Positions 17,424-26,166 are shown, numbered from the stretch's first letter. The stretch is DNA of 64,000 bases from an uncultured Gallionellaceae bacterium (GCA_903847155.1 CAINCU010000031.1:1-64000); one strand, 5' to 3'. Numbers and translations are program-made. The notes: generated from the sequence alone by a model not told the origin.

Positions 17424-18473
17424 ATGACAAACATCGTGCAACTGCTGGGCGAAGAAGCTGAACATCTGATGAAACACCGCTGTGCCGGAATTCCCAAAGA
17501 ATCGCTGCATTTGCCGGGACCGGATTATGTGGATCGCGTGGTGGCCATGAAAGACCGCAGAACCGGCGTGTTGCGCAGTATGCAGGCTTTGTACGGTCAT
17601 GGCCGATTGGCGAATACAGGTTATCTTTCCTTGTTGCCGGTGGACCAGGGTGTGGAACATTCCGGCGGCGCATCGTTCGCGCCCAATCCAATGTATTTCG
17701 ATCCCGAAAATATCGTCAAGCTCGCCATCGAAGGCGGCTGCAACGGCGTGGCCTCAACGCTCGGCGTATTGTCCTCGGTGGCGCGCCGCTACGCGCACAA
17801 GATCCCGTTCATCGTAAAGATCAACCACAACGAAATCCTGTCCTATCCCAACATCTACAACCAGACGCTGTTCGCCAGCGTGGAACAGGCGTTCAACATG
17901 GGCGCGGTAGCTGTTGGCGCCACGATTTTCTACGGTTCCGCCGAATCGCGCCGCCAGATTCAGGAAATTTCCGAAGCGTTCGAACGCGCGCATGAACTGG
18001 GCATGGCGACCGTGCTGTGGGCTTACCTGCGCAACTCGGCGTTCAAGGTGGGCGACAAGGATTATCACGTGGCCGCCGATCTGACCGGTCAAGCCAACCA
18101 CCTCGCCGCCACCATCAATGCCGACATCGTCAAACAGAAAATGGCCGAAAACAACGGCGGCTATAACGCCATCAAATTTGGCAAGACCCACCCCAAAGTC
18201 TATAGCGAACTGACCACCGACCACCCCATCGACCTCGTGCGCTACCAAGTAGCCAACTGCTACATGGGACGCGCAGGACTGATCAACTCCGGTGGCGAAT
18301 CAGGCAAGGATGATTTGCAACAGGCCGTGCGTACCGCCGTCATCAACAAGCGCGCCGGCGGCATGGGGCTGATCCTGGGTCGCAAGGCATTCCAGAAACC
18401 GCTGAAGGATGGCATTACATTGCTGAATGCGGTGCAGGATGTGTATCTGGATAAGACGGTGACGGTGGCGTAA
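17424..18473 (+). CDS. fbaB: class I fructose-bisphosphate aldolase (FbaB type)
   Basis: A 349-residue aldolase of the archaeal-type class I family, cleaving fructose 1,6-bisphosphate to dihydroxyacetone phosphate and glyceraldehyde 3-phosphate by a Schiff-base mechanism. Family wording includes [41 protein letters not shown] and [14 protein letters not shown] (with the likely Schiff-base Lys). Length matches E. coli FbaB (350). TAGGAG lies 7 bases before the ATG. It is monocistronic and convergent with the nickel permease; an R3 palindromic repeat begins three bases after its stop and may end transcription from both sides. Confidence 0.93.
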   Translation: MTNIVQLLGEEAEHLMKHRCAGIPKESLHLPGPDYVDRVVAMKDRRTGVLRSMQALYGHGRLANTGYLSLLPVDQGVEHSGGASFAPNPMYFDPENIVKLAIEGGCNGVASTLGVLSSVARRYAHKIPFIVKINHNEILSYPNIYNQTLFASVEQAFNMGAVAVGATIFYGSAESRRQIQEISEAFERAHELGMATVLWAYLRNSAFKVGDKDYHVAADLTGQANHLAATINADIVKQKMAENNGGYNAIKFGKTHPKVYSELTTDHPIDLVRYQVANCYMGRAGLINSGGESGKDDLQQAVRTAVINKRAGGMGLILGRKAFQKPLKDGITLLNAVQDVYLDKTVTVA

Positions 18474-18475
18474 CA

Positions 18476-18651
18476 CTCCCTTCTCCCGCAGGCGGGAGAA
18501 GGGCTGGGGATGAGGGTCTGTGCGCTGCAACAAAACTATTTACTACTCAACGTCCCTCACCCCAACCCCTCTGATGAAACTACTAGCCATTCGACTAGGC
18601 GGCAAGAAACCGCCACCAAGTCGCTGGTTATCCCGCCTACGGGCGAGGGGC
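18476..18651. repeat. palindromic repeat R3, copy 1, interrupted by an insert
   Basis: It starts CTCCCTTCTCCCGCAGGCGG and continues GCTGGGGATGAGGGTCTG; the second half holds CCCTCACCCCAACCCCT and ends CCCGCCTACGGGCGAGGGG. The halves are inverted relative to each other. A 59-base block at 18573-18631 interrupts the second half. It fills the gap between fbaB and the Ni permease gene. Confidence 0.75.
18573..18631. repeat. 59-base palindromic insert inside repeat R3 copy 1
   Basis: Where the other R3 copies run straight from CCAACCCCTCT into CCCGCC, this copy has extra sequence able to fold on itself: GACT-GGCGG-N7-CCGCC-AAGTC with outer CCA/TGG. It looks like a separate small palindromic element nested in R3. 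Confidence 0.55.
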
Positions 18652-18656
18652 TCAAA

Positions 18657-19472
18657 TCAAACCAGCGCAGACGCGCGTTGCCGGGTGTAACGCGCGAATA
18701 TAAAACTGACTGCAATCACCACGATGATGGCAACGCCGATGAACAACTCGCGCCCTTCCTGCCACGCCGACACTTCCGGGAAAAACCGGCGCGACAAGCC
18801 CAAGGCCGCCACCGTTAAACTCAGCACGGCCACCGTGATCCCCATGATGCGTGAAGCAGCGCGTGCAGTGGCATCGGCGCGCCGCAGCAGATGAGAAATC
18901 CATAACCCATTGACCGCGTCGGTGAGCATCATGCCGCACATGAAACACGCCGCCAGCAGCAAGGCATGCATCAACCCGCCGTATTGCGTGGCGGTTGTGG
19001 CAAACAGCGCAGCTTGGGAAAGCGTATCGAAAGAGAAAGCGAACAACGCGCCCACCATGGCGATCAGCACGGGATGGCTGGCGTATTGCAACTTGCCCAG
19101 CATGCGTCCTTTGAGGCCAACCATTTGCACCATCTCATGCGCGGGGGTGGTGAATACTGCATACAGATTAAGCGCGCCCAGCGACAGCAGGAAGAAGGCC
19201 GACACCCACGCCCCCACATCATTCATCCAGACCGGCACAGTTCCCTGCTGAAATAAGAAGCTGGCTGCGACTGCCGCAACACACACTACGATGCCGTGTC
19301 CGAGCGAGAACAGGAAACCGCACAAGCGCGCCAATTTCTTGCGACCGGCTGAAGAATTAAAGCGCGTCAAACCATCAATGGTCGCCAGATGGTCAGCATC
19401 CATACCGTGCTTCATGCCCAACACAAAGGCCAATGCGACCAAGGGATAAACACCGCCGTGCAATGTTTCCAT
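18657..19472 (-). CDS. nickel/cobalt permease, NiCoT family (HoxN/HupN-like)
   Basis: A 271-residue inner-membrane permease supplying Ni2+ for hydrogenase. The family signature in the second helix is present: GMKHGMDADHLATIDGLTR, containing H-x4-D-H. Further segments such as LFSLGHGIVV and ALFAFSFDTLSQAALFA also match. It is shorter than many NiCoT proteins (about 330-350). GGGGAGG lies just before the ATG. It is the last gene of the leftward hyp cluster, 51 bases after hypE, which supports nickel rather than cobalt as substrate. Confidence 0.88.
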   Translation of the reverse strand: METLHGGVYPLVALAFVLGMKHGMDADHLATIDGLTRFNSSAGRKKLARLCGFLFSLGHGIVVCVAAVAASFLFQQGTVPVWMNDVGAWVSAFFLLSLGALNLYAVFTTPAHEMVQMVGLKGRMLGKLQYASHPVLIAMVGALFAFSFDTLSQAALFATTATQYGGLMHALLLAACFMCGMMLTDAVNGLWISHLLRRADATARAASRIMGITVAVLSLTVAALGLSRRFFPEVSAWQEGRELFIGVAIIVVIAVSFIFARYTRQRASALV

Positions 19473-19523
19473 ATCGCCTCCCCGTAAAGTGATTTACTCA
19501 GCCTGCCTGCGGATTCTCCGCCT

Positions 19524-20573
19524 TCAACAAATCCTCGGCAACTGCTCCCCCGCCAGCCAGTCCACCACCCGCCGCCCGCCCAGCTTCGTGGTCATCTGCA
19601 CGAAACCGTGCGCATCCTGCACTACTTCGCCGATGATGGAAGCCTGCGCGGCCAGCGGATGCGCGCGCATCACTTGCAGCAAGCGCGGCGCATCTTCCGC
19701 CGCACAAATCGCAATCAGCTTGCCTTCGTTCGCCACATACAGCGGATCGAGGCCGAGGAATTCGCATGCCGCTTCCACCGGCTGATTCACCGCGATAGCC
19801 GACTCGTGCAGCATCATGCCCACGCCGGATTGTTTGGCGATCTCGTTCAACGTCGTCGCCAGTCCGCCGCGCGTCGGGTCGCGCAATGCACGCAGTTGCA
19901 CACCGCTATCCAGCATGGCCGCGATGAGGCCATGCAACGCCGCGGTGTCCGACACGATGGGCGCAGAGAAGCTCAGCCCTTCGCGTTGCGACATGATCGC
20001 CATGCCGTGATCGCCAATGGTGCCGGACAGCAAGATCTTGTCACCCGGCCGCGCCAGATCGCCGGACAGATGGATGCCCTCGCGCACCACGCCCACGCCG
20101 GTGGTGGTGATGAACACACCGTCGCCCTTGCCCTGCTCCACCACCTTGGTGTCGCCGGTGACGATGGGCACACCCGCCTCGCGCGACGCCTGCGCCATCG
20201 ACTCCACGATGCGCTTCAGATCAGCCAGCGGAAAACCTTCTTCGAGGATGAACGATGCGGACAGATACAACGGTTTTGCACCCATCACCGCCAGATCGTT
20301 GAGCGTGCCATGCACCGACAGACAGCCGATGTCGCCGCCCACAAAGAACAACGGCGACACCACGTGGCTGTCCGTCGCCATCACCAGTCGCCCGTGCGCC
20401 GCAGGCAACAATGCGCCATCGTTGCCCTGCGCCAGATACTCATTATCGAACGCCGCCGCAAACAACTCGGTGATCAGCTGAGCCATCGCGCGCCCGCCGG
20501 AACCGTGCGACATATCCACGCGGCCGTGTTTGATGTCGAGCGGGCGGGTGTAGTTGGGTTTGACTGTACTCAT
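19524..20573 (-). CDS. hypE: hydrogenase maturation protein HypE
   Basis: A 349-residue PurM-like enzyme that dehydrates a carbamoyl group, received from HypF, to cyanide on its C-terminal Cys. The cyanide becomes a ligand of the active-site iron in [NiFe]-hydrogenase. The N-terminal DMSHGSGGRAMAQLI, the central VTGDTKVVEQGKGDG and the obligatory C-terminal Pro-Arg-Ile-Cys are present. It precedes the nickel permease and follows the DUF559 gene, from which an R3 repeat separates it. Confidence 0.96.
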   Translation of the reverse strand: MSTVKPNYTRPLDIKHGRVDMSHGSGGRAMAQLITELFAAAFDNEYLAQGNDGALLPAAHGRLVMATDSHVVSPLFFVGGDIGCLSVHGTLNDLAVMGAKPLYLSASFILEEGFPLADLKRIVESMAQASREAGVPIVTGDTKVVEQGKGDGVFITTTGVGVVREGIHLSGDLARPGDKILLSGTIGDHGMAIMSQREGLSFSAPIVSDTAALHGLIAAMLDSGVQLRALRDPTRGGLATTLNEIAKQSGVGMMLHESAIAVNQPVEAACEFLGLDPLYVANEGKLIAICAAEDAPRLLQVMRAHPLAAQASIIGEVVQDAHGFVQMTTKLGGRRVVDWLAGEQLPRIC

Positions 20574-20620
20574 AATGTACTTTCATTTCTTCCGCAAACG
20601 CAAAACGCGCGACGGTTTAA

Positions 20621-20737
20621 CTCCCTTCTCCCGCAGGCGGGAGAAGGGCTGGGGATGAGGGTCTGTGCGTACCCGTAAATTTTTTGTTGCATTGCCTTCC
20701 CTCACCCCAACCCCTCTCCCGCCTGCGGGCGAGGGGC
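20621..20737. repeat. palindromic repeat R3, copy 2
   Basis: It begins CTCCCTTCTCCCGCAGGCGG and ends with CCCCAACCCCTCTCCCGCCT plus GCGGGCGAGGGGC. Inverted halves enclose about 35 variable bases. The last 11 codons and stop of the DUF559 gene lie inside it. Confidence 0.8.
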
Positions 20738-21124
20738 TTTTATTTCTGAATTGTTTTCGACAACCACCCGATAAATCTCTTCCATCACCGCCTCCGTCTC
20801 CATCAGCATCTGATTATTCCAGAATCGCAAAACTCGAATCCCCTGTTCCCGCAACCAGCCATCCCGCTGCTGATCGTATACAACCGCCTCACCATGCTGC
20901 CCGCCATCCAGCTCGATACCCAACTTCTTCTCATCGCAATAAAAGTCGAGGATGTACCTCCCCACCGGATGTTGCCGCCGAAATTTCGCGCCAGCGATAC
21001 GGCGATTGCGTAACAGCATCCACAGCAACGCTTCCGCATCTATCATCCGGCCACGCAATTCCCTAGCATAGGCTCGAATAACTTCGGGTAGCTTGGAAGG
21101 AGGATGAGGAATGAAATCTTCCAT
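20702..21124 (-). CDS. DUF559 endonuclease-like protein
   Basis: A 140-residue protein of the DUF559 family, related in fold to very-short-patch-repair endonucleases. The core is visible: RRIAGAKFRRQHPVGRYILD, then FYCDEKKLGIELDGGQH, with the acidic and Gln residues expected of a PD-(D/E)XK-like site, and GIRVLRFWNNQML. The last 11 residues (ending APRPQAGEGLG) are encoded by an R3 repeat, so the natural C-terminus has been replaced or extended. R3 copies flank it on both sides, and it interrupts hypD-hypE. It is not expected to take part in hydrogenase maturation. The ribosome binding site is weak. Confidence 0.85.
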   Translation of the reverse strand: MEDFIPHPPSKLPEVIRAYARELRGRMIDAEALLWMLLRNRRIAGAKFRRQHPVGRYILDFYCDEKKLGIELDGGQHGEAVVYDQQRDGWLREQGIRVLRFWNNQMLMETEAVMEEIYRVVVENNSEIKAPRPQAGEGLG

Positions 21125-21138
21125 GTCAGAAAGCTATT

Positions 21139-21254
21139 CCCCTCGCCCGCGGGCGGGAGAGGGGCTAGGGGTGAGGGTCTGTGCATATCTCACAAACTTA
21201 TGCTCCCCGCAGCCCCTCATCCCAAACTCTTCTCCCGCCTGCGGGAGAAGGGAG
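21139..21254. repeat. palindromic repeat R3, copy 3
   Basis: It begins CCCCTCGCCCGCGGGCGGGA and contains GCTAGGGGTGAGGGTCTGTG; it ends TTCTCCCGCCTGCGGGAGAA. It lies between hypD and the DUF559 gene. Confidence 0.8.
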
Positions 21255-21272
21255 CAAAAAACATGCTACCTA

Positions 21273-22469
21273 TCAAACAGATTCACGAAATCGCCCATAA
21301 CTATAATGCGCCGCACACGCGCCCTCCGACGACACCATGCACGACCCCACCGGATTCTCCGGCGTACACACGGTGCCGAATATCTTGCATTCCTGCGGAC
21401 GTTTTTGTCCGCGCAAAATGGCGGCGCATTCGCAGGCTTTGTTGTCCGGCACGGCCACGTATGGCACGTTGAATTTCAACTCAGCATCGAACGCGGCGAA
21501 CCGGGGGCGCAGTTTCAACGCGCTGTTCGGCACGCTGCCCAAGCCGCGCCATTCGAACATATCGCGCAGCTCGAACACTTCCGCCACCAGCTCCTGCGCT
21601 TTCAGATTTCCCTCGCGCGTCACGGCGCGGGTGAATTCGTTCTCGACGGCGGCGCGTCCCTCGTTGATCTGGCGCACCAGCATCAGGATGGCCTGCATCA
21701 CGTCCAGCGGCTCGAACCCGGCGATGACCACCGGCTTGCCGTAATCGTCGGCGAACGGCTCATACGGCTTGCTGCCGATCACGGTGGAGACATGCGCCGG
21801 GCCGACGAAACCATCCAGTGCCACGCCGCCCTCGACGGACAGAATCGCGTGCATCGCGGCGGGCGTCAACACGTGGTCGCACAGGATGCTGAAATTTTTC
21901 AGCCCGGCTGCTTCAGCCTGCTTAACCGCCACCGCCGTCGGCGGCGTGGTGGTCTCGAAACCGATGGCGAGAAACACCACCTCGCGCTGCGGATTTTCGC
22001 GCGCGACCTTCAGCGCATCCTGCGTCGAATAGATCATGCGCACATCCGCGCCGTTGGCCTTGGCACGCATCAGCGACAGATTATCGGATGCCGGCACGCG
22101 CACCGTGTCGGCATAGGTGCACAAAATCACGCCCTGCTCGCGCGCCAGCCGGATCGCCTGATCCACGCGACCGATGGGCAGCACGCACACCGGACAACCG
22201 GGGCCGTGGATCATGCGCACATTCGCAGGCAACAGATCAACCAGACCGTAACGCGAGATGGCATGCGTGTGTCCGCCGCAGAATTCCATCAAGCGGTAAG
22301 TGCGGCCAGAAGAAATCTCGCGCAGCGATTCGATTGCCTCCTCGCCCGCTTGCGGGAGAGGATTGAGGAGAGGGGAACGGGCTGGCCCGTGAGGTTGAGC
22401 CTCGCGCGCGATGTTGGCAGAGATGTTCTTGGCCAGCTCGCCATCGCGGAATTCGTCGATGTATTTCAT
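21273..22469 (-). CDS. hypD: hydrogenase maturation protein HypD, with repeat-derived insertion
   Basis: A 398-residue iron-sulfur protein that, with HypC, builds the Fe(CN)2CO group of [NiFe]-hydrogenases. Key motifs: LMEFCGGHTHAISRYG (near 61), GPGCPVCVLPIGR, GFETTTPPTAVAV, and the C-terminal cluster region with KACECAAIL, ECKIFGTVC and NPVGSCMVSSEGAC. It is about 25 residues longer than usual. The extra part lies near residues 25-50, where RSPLLNPLPQAGEEA is encoded by an R3 repeat fragment. ATG 22469 is chosen because MKYIDEFRDGELAK is the family's start; the frame upstream only translates the R4 repeat. Confidence 0.95.
   Translation of the reverse strand: MKYIDEFRDGELAKNISANIAREAQPHGPARSPLLNPLPQAGEEAIESLREISSGRTYRLMEFCGGHTHAISRYGLVDLLPANVRMIHGPGCPVCVLPIGRVDQAIRLAREQGVILCTYADTVRVPASDNLSLMRAKANGADVRMIYSTQDALKVARENPQREVVFLAIGFETTTPPTAVAVKQAEAAGLKNFSILCDHVLTPAAMHAILSVEGGVALDGFVGPAHVSTVIGSKPYEPFADDYGKPVVIAGFEPLDVMQAILMLVRQINEGRAAVENEFTRAVTREGNLKAQELVAEVFELRDMFEWRGLGSVPNSALKLRPRFAAFDAELKFNVPYVAVPDNKACECAAILRGQKRPQECKIFGTVCTPENPVGSCMVSSEGACAAHYSYGRFRESV
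22338..22377. repeat. R3 repeat fragment inside the hypD coding sequence
   Basis: CCTCCTCGCCCGCTTGCGGG followed by AGAGGATTGAGGAGAGGGG matches one half of R3 (compare 21139-21178). It keeps the hypD frame open and adds about 14 residues. Confidence 0.75.
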
Positions 22470-22477
22470 GAGAGCAC

Positions 22478-22598
22478 CGTCATTCCGGCGCAGGCCGGAA
22501 TCCAGCAAGAAAAACAGGCTGCACAGCAGACAAAACTTGTTGTCCCGCTACGCGGGAATTTTTCAATCAACTGGATTCCGGCCTGCGCCGGAATGACG
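22478..22598. repeat. repeat R4: perfect 28-bp inverted repeat between hypC and hypD
   Basis: The left arm at 22478-22505 begins CGTCATTCCGGCGCAGG. The right arm at 22571-22598 is its exact 28-bp reverse complement and begins CTGGATTCCGGCCTGCG. The 65-base centre contains a further hairpin CCCGC-TA-GCGGG followed by A2T5. The whole resembles a small non-coding transposable element. Confidence 0.85.
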
Positions 22599-22605
22599 GT
22601 AGGTT

Positions 22606-22860
22606 TCATACCTGCGCCCCTCCCAACTCTTCCCGCAACTCATCCATCTGCCCCATCTCGGCGAACATCTCCAGCGTGCGCTCCGCCTCATCCTGATCCA
22701 GCTTCTGCAAGGCATAACCGACATGCACGATGACATATTCGCCGACGGCGGCATCATCCACCAGCGCCAGCGAAATCTCCTTGCGCACACCGCCCAGATT
22801 GACGATAGCGTTGCCCGGAGTCGTCAGCTCTTCGATGCGGGCGGGAATGGCGAGACACAT
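22606..22860 (-). CDS. hypC: hydrogenase maturation chaperone HypC
   Basis: An 84-residue chaperone that carries the Fe(CN)2CO unit with HypD and binds the large-subunit precursor. The start MCLAIPARI places the essential Cys at position 2, and GEYVIVHVGYALQKLDQDEA is typical of the family core. AAAGG lies upstream of the ATG. The R4 repeat separates it from hypD. Confidence 0.96.
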   Translation of the reverse strand: MCLAIPARIEELTTPGNAIVNLGGVRKEISLALVDDAAVGEYVIVHVGYALQKLDQDEAERTLEMFAEMGQMDELREELGGAQV

Positions 22861-22957
22861 ATCAGGTTTCCTTTATGGGTGATTCGAGTTTGCTCGGTAG
22901 TGCATGGTTTTCATTTTGAAACAATTATTGTGATGCACACCCCAATGACATTGAAAT

Positions 22958-23650
22958 CTAGCGCGGCGCCTTGAAGCTTTTATAGCGAGGTGAATTGTAA
23001 TCTGGGCAAGTCACAACGCCCTCCACGCCCAGCCCCGGTTTAAGCGGAAAACGGACGATGGACTTGTAAGCTATCTCGCTAATATCGCGGTTTTCTGCAT
23101 TGACTTGTTCTGCTGTGTAGAAGGATTTCATCCCCTCAGCAGGCGGCCCACCGACAATGACATTTGCTTGAACGAGTTGCGTCGGAAACTCTGCCAAAGT
23201 AATGCGCTTCCATTGGTCGCTTTCGTACTTGAACAATATCTGCGGTGGATTGGGACGTTGCCATTTGTTGTAAGCAATGCAGCCAGCCGGATAGCCCGCG
23301 ATGTACGGCGTGCCATTCACAATATCCAACACGATGACGTTGACACTGTTTGGTTCTGGATCATCGTTTCTAAAACTCATTTTCCAAATAACCTGTCGGC
23401 TTGTTTCAGGGATGGTAAATGTCATGGTCTCACTCAGCGTTTGCCGTTCCCGGCTTTCTAAAGTGGGTCGATTACCCAGTTGTTCAGTTCGTTCGACGAT
23501 GATCTTTTTACCGTCATGTAACAGCACTTCCTCCTTCCAGCTTTTGTCACCAAACCCGAACCATCCTGCGTCTGCGCTCAGGCTCATTCCCATCATCAAC
23601 AGCAATCCAAGCGTCGTAATTTGCTTCAACATTTCGTAATGGATTTTCAT
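22958..23650 (-). CDS. exported protein of unknown function
   Basis: A 230-residue protein with a signal peptide (TTLGLLLMMGMSLSADA, cleavage before GWFGFG). The mature part has WKEEVLLHDGKKIIVERTEQ, SETMTFTIPETSRQVIWK, TPYIAGYPAGCIAYNKW and RPNPPQILFKYESDQWKRI. The family recurs as uncharacterised periplasmic proteins in many Proteobacteria. GGGGAT lies 7 bases before the chosen ATG; an internal ATG at 23632 lacks one. It sits between hypF and hypC in the same direction but has no known hydrogenase role, so it may be an insertion into the cluster. Confidence 0.75.
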   Translation of the reverse strand: MKIHYEMLKQITTLGLLLMMGMSLSADAGWFGFGDKSWKEEVLLHDGKKIIVERTEQLGNRPTLESRERQTLSETMTFTIPETSRQVIWKMSFRNDDPEPNSVNVIVLDIVNGTPYIAGYPAGCIAYNKWQRPNPPQILFKYESDQWKRITLAEFPTQLVQANVIVGGPPAEGMKSFYTAEQVNAENRDISEIAYKSIVRFPLKPGLGVEGVVTCPDYNSPRYKSFKAPR

Positions 23651-23760
23651 GCTTCGATCCCCAATTCAGATTGCGTTGCAGAGGTCGCCGCGTTGCTGTT
23701 GTTCAAGGTTGCATCCGCTCGCCATAACAACTGCTCGATACCACCCACCCCGCAACGCCC

Positions 23761-23814
23761 GTCAATAGGCGATCTACAAACAACAACGTTGGAGATTCCC
23801 GTATTTATTGACTT
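23761..23814 (+). repeat. bulged-hairpin repeat R2, copy B
   Basis: It begins GTCAATAGGCGATCTACAAA and ends GTATTTATTGACTT. The outer arms GTCAATA / TATTGAC pair perfectly; the inner arms GGCGATCT / AGATTCCC pair with one mismatch and one G-T. It lies between hypF and the exported-protein gene. Confidence 0.75.
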
Positions 23815-23853
23815 CCCATCAATGCCTACATCAGAAATAGCAAAACACATGCT

Positions 23854-26166
23854 TCAACCTCCTTGATTGATCTGTTGCATCGCAACCCACGCCTGCCCCA
23901 GCGAAATCGCGCCATCATTCGGCGGCAAGCGTTGCGCGGTCAGAACGCGCAGGCCTTGTGCCGTCAGGTTCTCGTGCAGTGCATTCGTCAACACGGTATT
24001 GAGGAAGCAGCCGCCGCCCAGTGCGACGTGCTTGATGCCGCATTGTACTGTGGCGCGTTGCACCCATGCGCCGAGTCCGGCGGCGAGGGTGGCGTGGAAT
24101 AGCGCGGCGCCTTGAGCAGTGTCTTTGCAGTCGGCGAGTGCGCCGAGCAGCGGGTGGAAATCCAGCACGCCGTCGTCGCTGAGCGTGTAGCCGTCGGCCA
24201 GCGGTTCGACTCTGCCGTGGCGTTCGGCCAGGCCTTCCAGCAGCATGGCGGCTTGGCCTTCGTAGGCTTGAATTTCGCTGATGCCGAGTAGTCCGGCAGC
24301 GGCATCGAATAAGCGACCTGTGCTGCTGGTCGCGGGGGAATTCAACTGGCGTTGCAGCATGCTGACCACCGTTGCCGCGCCCGCTTGATTGGGGAAGCGT
24401 CGCACGATCTCGTCGCCGCGCCCCATGTCGAACAACACCGCTGCCGCCATGCGCCACGGTTCGCGCGCGGCGCGGTCGCCGCCGGGCATGCACAGTGGCG
24501 CGAGGTGTCCCAGCCGCTGGAAATCTGCGCCTTCAACGCGCAACAATTCGCCGCCCCATGCGCTGCCGTCTGTCCCTAGCCCAACGCCGTCTAGTGCTAC
24601 GCCAAGCACGGGTTCAGTGAAGCGGTGTTCGGCGCAGAGGGCGGCGATGTGGGCGTGGTGATGCTGCACGCCGATGAGCGGCAGCTGGTGTTGCGCGGCG
24701 AAACTTTGCGCGAACTGGGTACTGTAAAAATCCGGGTGCAGGTCGTGCGCCACGGCTTGCGGTTGCACATCGAGGATGTCGCACAGGTGCGCGACGGTGT
24801 CGTCCAGCATCTGCCGCGCTCCGGCATGATCGAGGTCGCCGATGTGTTGCGACACGAAGGCTTCGTTGCCGCGCGTGAGGCACACGGTATTTTTCAGCCA
24901 TGCCCCGCAAGCCAGTATCGACGGGCCTGCGCAAGGCAGCGTGATGCGGCGCGGGGTGAAGCCGCGCGCGCGGCGGATGAACGCGGGCGCATTCGCTTGC
25001 CACTTCATCACGCTGTCGTCGCAGCGGTGCAGGATGTCGCGGTTGTGGGTGAGGAAGGCATCGGCCAATGCGGAGAGCGAGGCGCGCGCCTCGGCATCAT
25101 TCTTCACCAGCGGCTCGCCGCCGGGATTGGCGCTGGTCATCACCAAGGCCAGCTTGGTTTCTTGTTGCAGCCAATCGGTGCCCTGCGGTCTGCCCTGCAG
25201 TTCGTGGAACAGCAGATATTGCAGCGGCGTGTAGGGCAGCATCAGGCCGATGCTGGACAGGCCGGGGGCGATGCCTTGCAGTTCGGTGGCGCAGGTTGGA
25301 GATTGGCGCAGCAACACGATGGGGCGTTCGCCCGATTCGAGCAGCACAGCTTCCTGCTCTGAAAAATTTGCGTAGTGCTTTGCCGATTGCGTATTCAGCA
25401 CCATCACCGCAAACGGTTTTTCTTCGCGCTGTTTGCCACCGCGCAAGCGCGCCACGGCTGCGGCATTGCGCGCGTCGCATACCAGATGGAATCCGCCTAT
25501 ACCTTTGATGGCGACGACTTGTCCGGCGCGGATGCGCTCGGCGCTGGCGGCGATGGGATCATCGCTCTCGACGCGTTGCCACTGTGCATCGAACATCTGC
25601 AAGCTGGGGCCGCATTGCGGACAGGCATTGGGTTGCGCATGGAAACGGCGCGTGGTCGGCGCGTCGTATTCGGCTTGGCATTGCGGGCATTGCGCGAACT
25701 TCGCCATGCTGGTGTTGGCGCGGTCGTATGGCAGGCGCGCAGTCAGCGTGTAACGCGGGCCGCAATGGATGCAGTTGATGAAAGGATGACGATAACGGCG
25801 GTCGGCGGGATCGAATAATTCATGCAGGCAATCGGCGCAGATCGCCATGTCCGGCGTGATGCCAGTTTGCACCTTGCCCGACTTGCTCGCGCTGATGCTG
25901 AAGCCGTGCAAGCCGGTGGTCGGCGGCGATAGATCGTGGGTGACTTTTTCCACGCGCGCCAAGGCAGGCGACTCGCTTTGCAGACGCGCGATCAAACTCA
26001 TCACTTGTGGACGCTCGCCTTCGACCGCAATCTCCACACCCTCGCTGTCGTTGCGCACCCAGCCCGCCAGACCAAGTTCATGAGCAAGGCGATAGACGAA
26101 AGGACGGAAGCCCACGCCCTGGACTTGGCCGGAGACTCTGATTTTGGCGTGGATTGGAGCGGTCAT
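23854..26166 (-). CDS. hypF: carbamoyltransferase HypF
   Basis: A 770-residue enzyme that makes the carbamoyl group from carbamoyl phosphate and ATP and passes it to the C-terminal Cys of HypE. Domains in order: acylphosphatase-like (about 5-92, with VSGQVQGVGFRPFVYRLA), two zinc fingers (about 105-185, with CADCLHELFD, NCIHCGPRY, CPQCQAEYD and ACPQCGPSL), a YrdC-like domain (about 195-390, KGIGGFHLVCDARN) and a Kae1-like carbamoyltransferase domain (about 400-760, GVQHHHAHIAALCAEH, and LGGGCFLNTVL). All parts are present at normal length. Confidence 0.97.
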   Translation of the reverse strand: MTAPIHAKIRVSGQVQGVGFRPFVYRLAHELGLAGWVRNDSEGVEIAVEGERPQVMSLIARLQSESPALARVEKVTHDLSPPTTGLHGFSISASKSGKVQTGITPDMAICADCLHELFDPADRRYRHPFINCIHCGPRYTLTARLPYDRANTSMAKFAQCPQCQAEYDAPTTRRFHAQPNACPQCGPSLQMFDAQWQRVESDDPIAASAERIRAGQVVAIKGIGGFHLVCDARNAAAVARLRGGKQREEKPFAVMVLNTQSAKHYANFSEQEAVLLESGERPIVLLRQSPTCATELQGIAPGLSSIGLMLPYTPLQYLLFHELQGRPQGTDWLQQETKLALVMTSANPGGEPLVKNDAEARASLSALADAFLTHNRDILHRCDDSVMKWQANAPAFIRRARGFTPRRITLPCAGPSILACGAWLKNTVCLTRGNEAFVSQHIGDLDHAGARQMLDDTVAHLCDILDVQPQAVAHDLHPDFYSTQFAQSFAAQHQLPLIGVQHHHAHIAALCAEHRFTEPVLGVALDGVGLGTDGSAWGGELLRVEGADFQRLGHLAPLCMPGGDRAAREPWRMAAAVLFDMGRGDEIVRRFPNQAGAATVVSMLQRQLNSPATSSTGRLFDAAAGLLGISEIQAYEGQAAMLLEGLAERHGRVEPLADGYTLSDDGVLDFHPLLGALADCKDTAQGAALFHATLAAGLGAWVQRATVQCGIKHVALGGGCFLNTVLTNALHENLTAQGLRVLTAQRLPPNDGAISLGQAWVAMQQINQGG

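Noticed and set aside
19608-20678. 356-codon frame on the plus strand across hypE
   Set aside because: Antisense shadow of hypE, rich in His/Arg/Gln as expected for such shadows.
21111-22733. 540-codon frame on the plus strand across hypD
   Set aside because: Antisense to hypD and partly made of R3 and R4 repeats; no recognisable protein features.
23647-23850. 67-codon minus-strand frame before the exported-protein gene
   Set aside because: It translates repeat R2 (CRSPIDG); the same peptide arises from copy D at 55381, showing it is repeat-derived.
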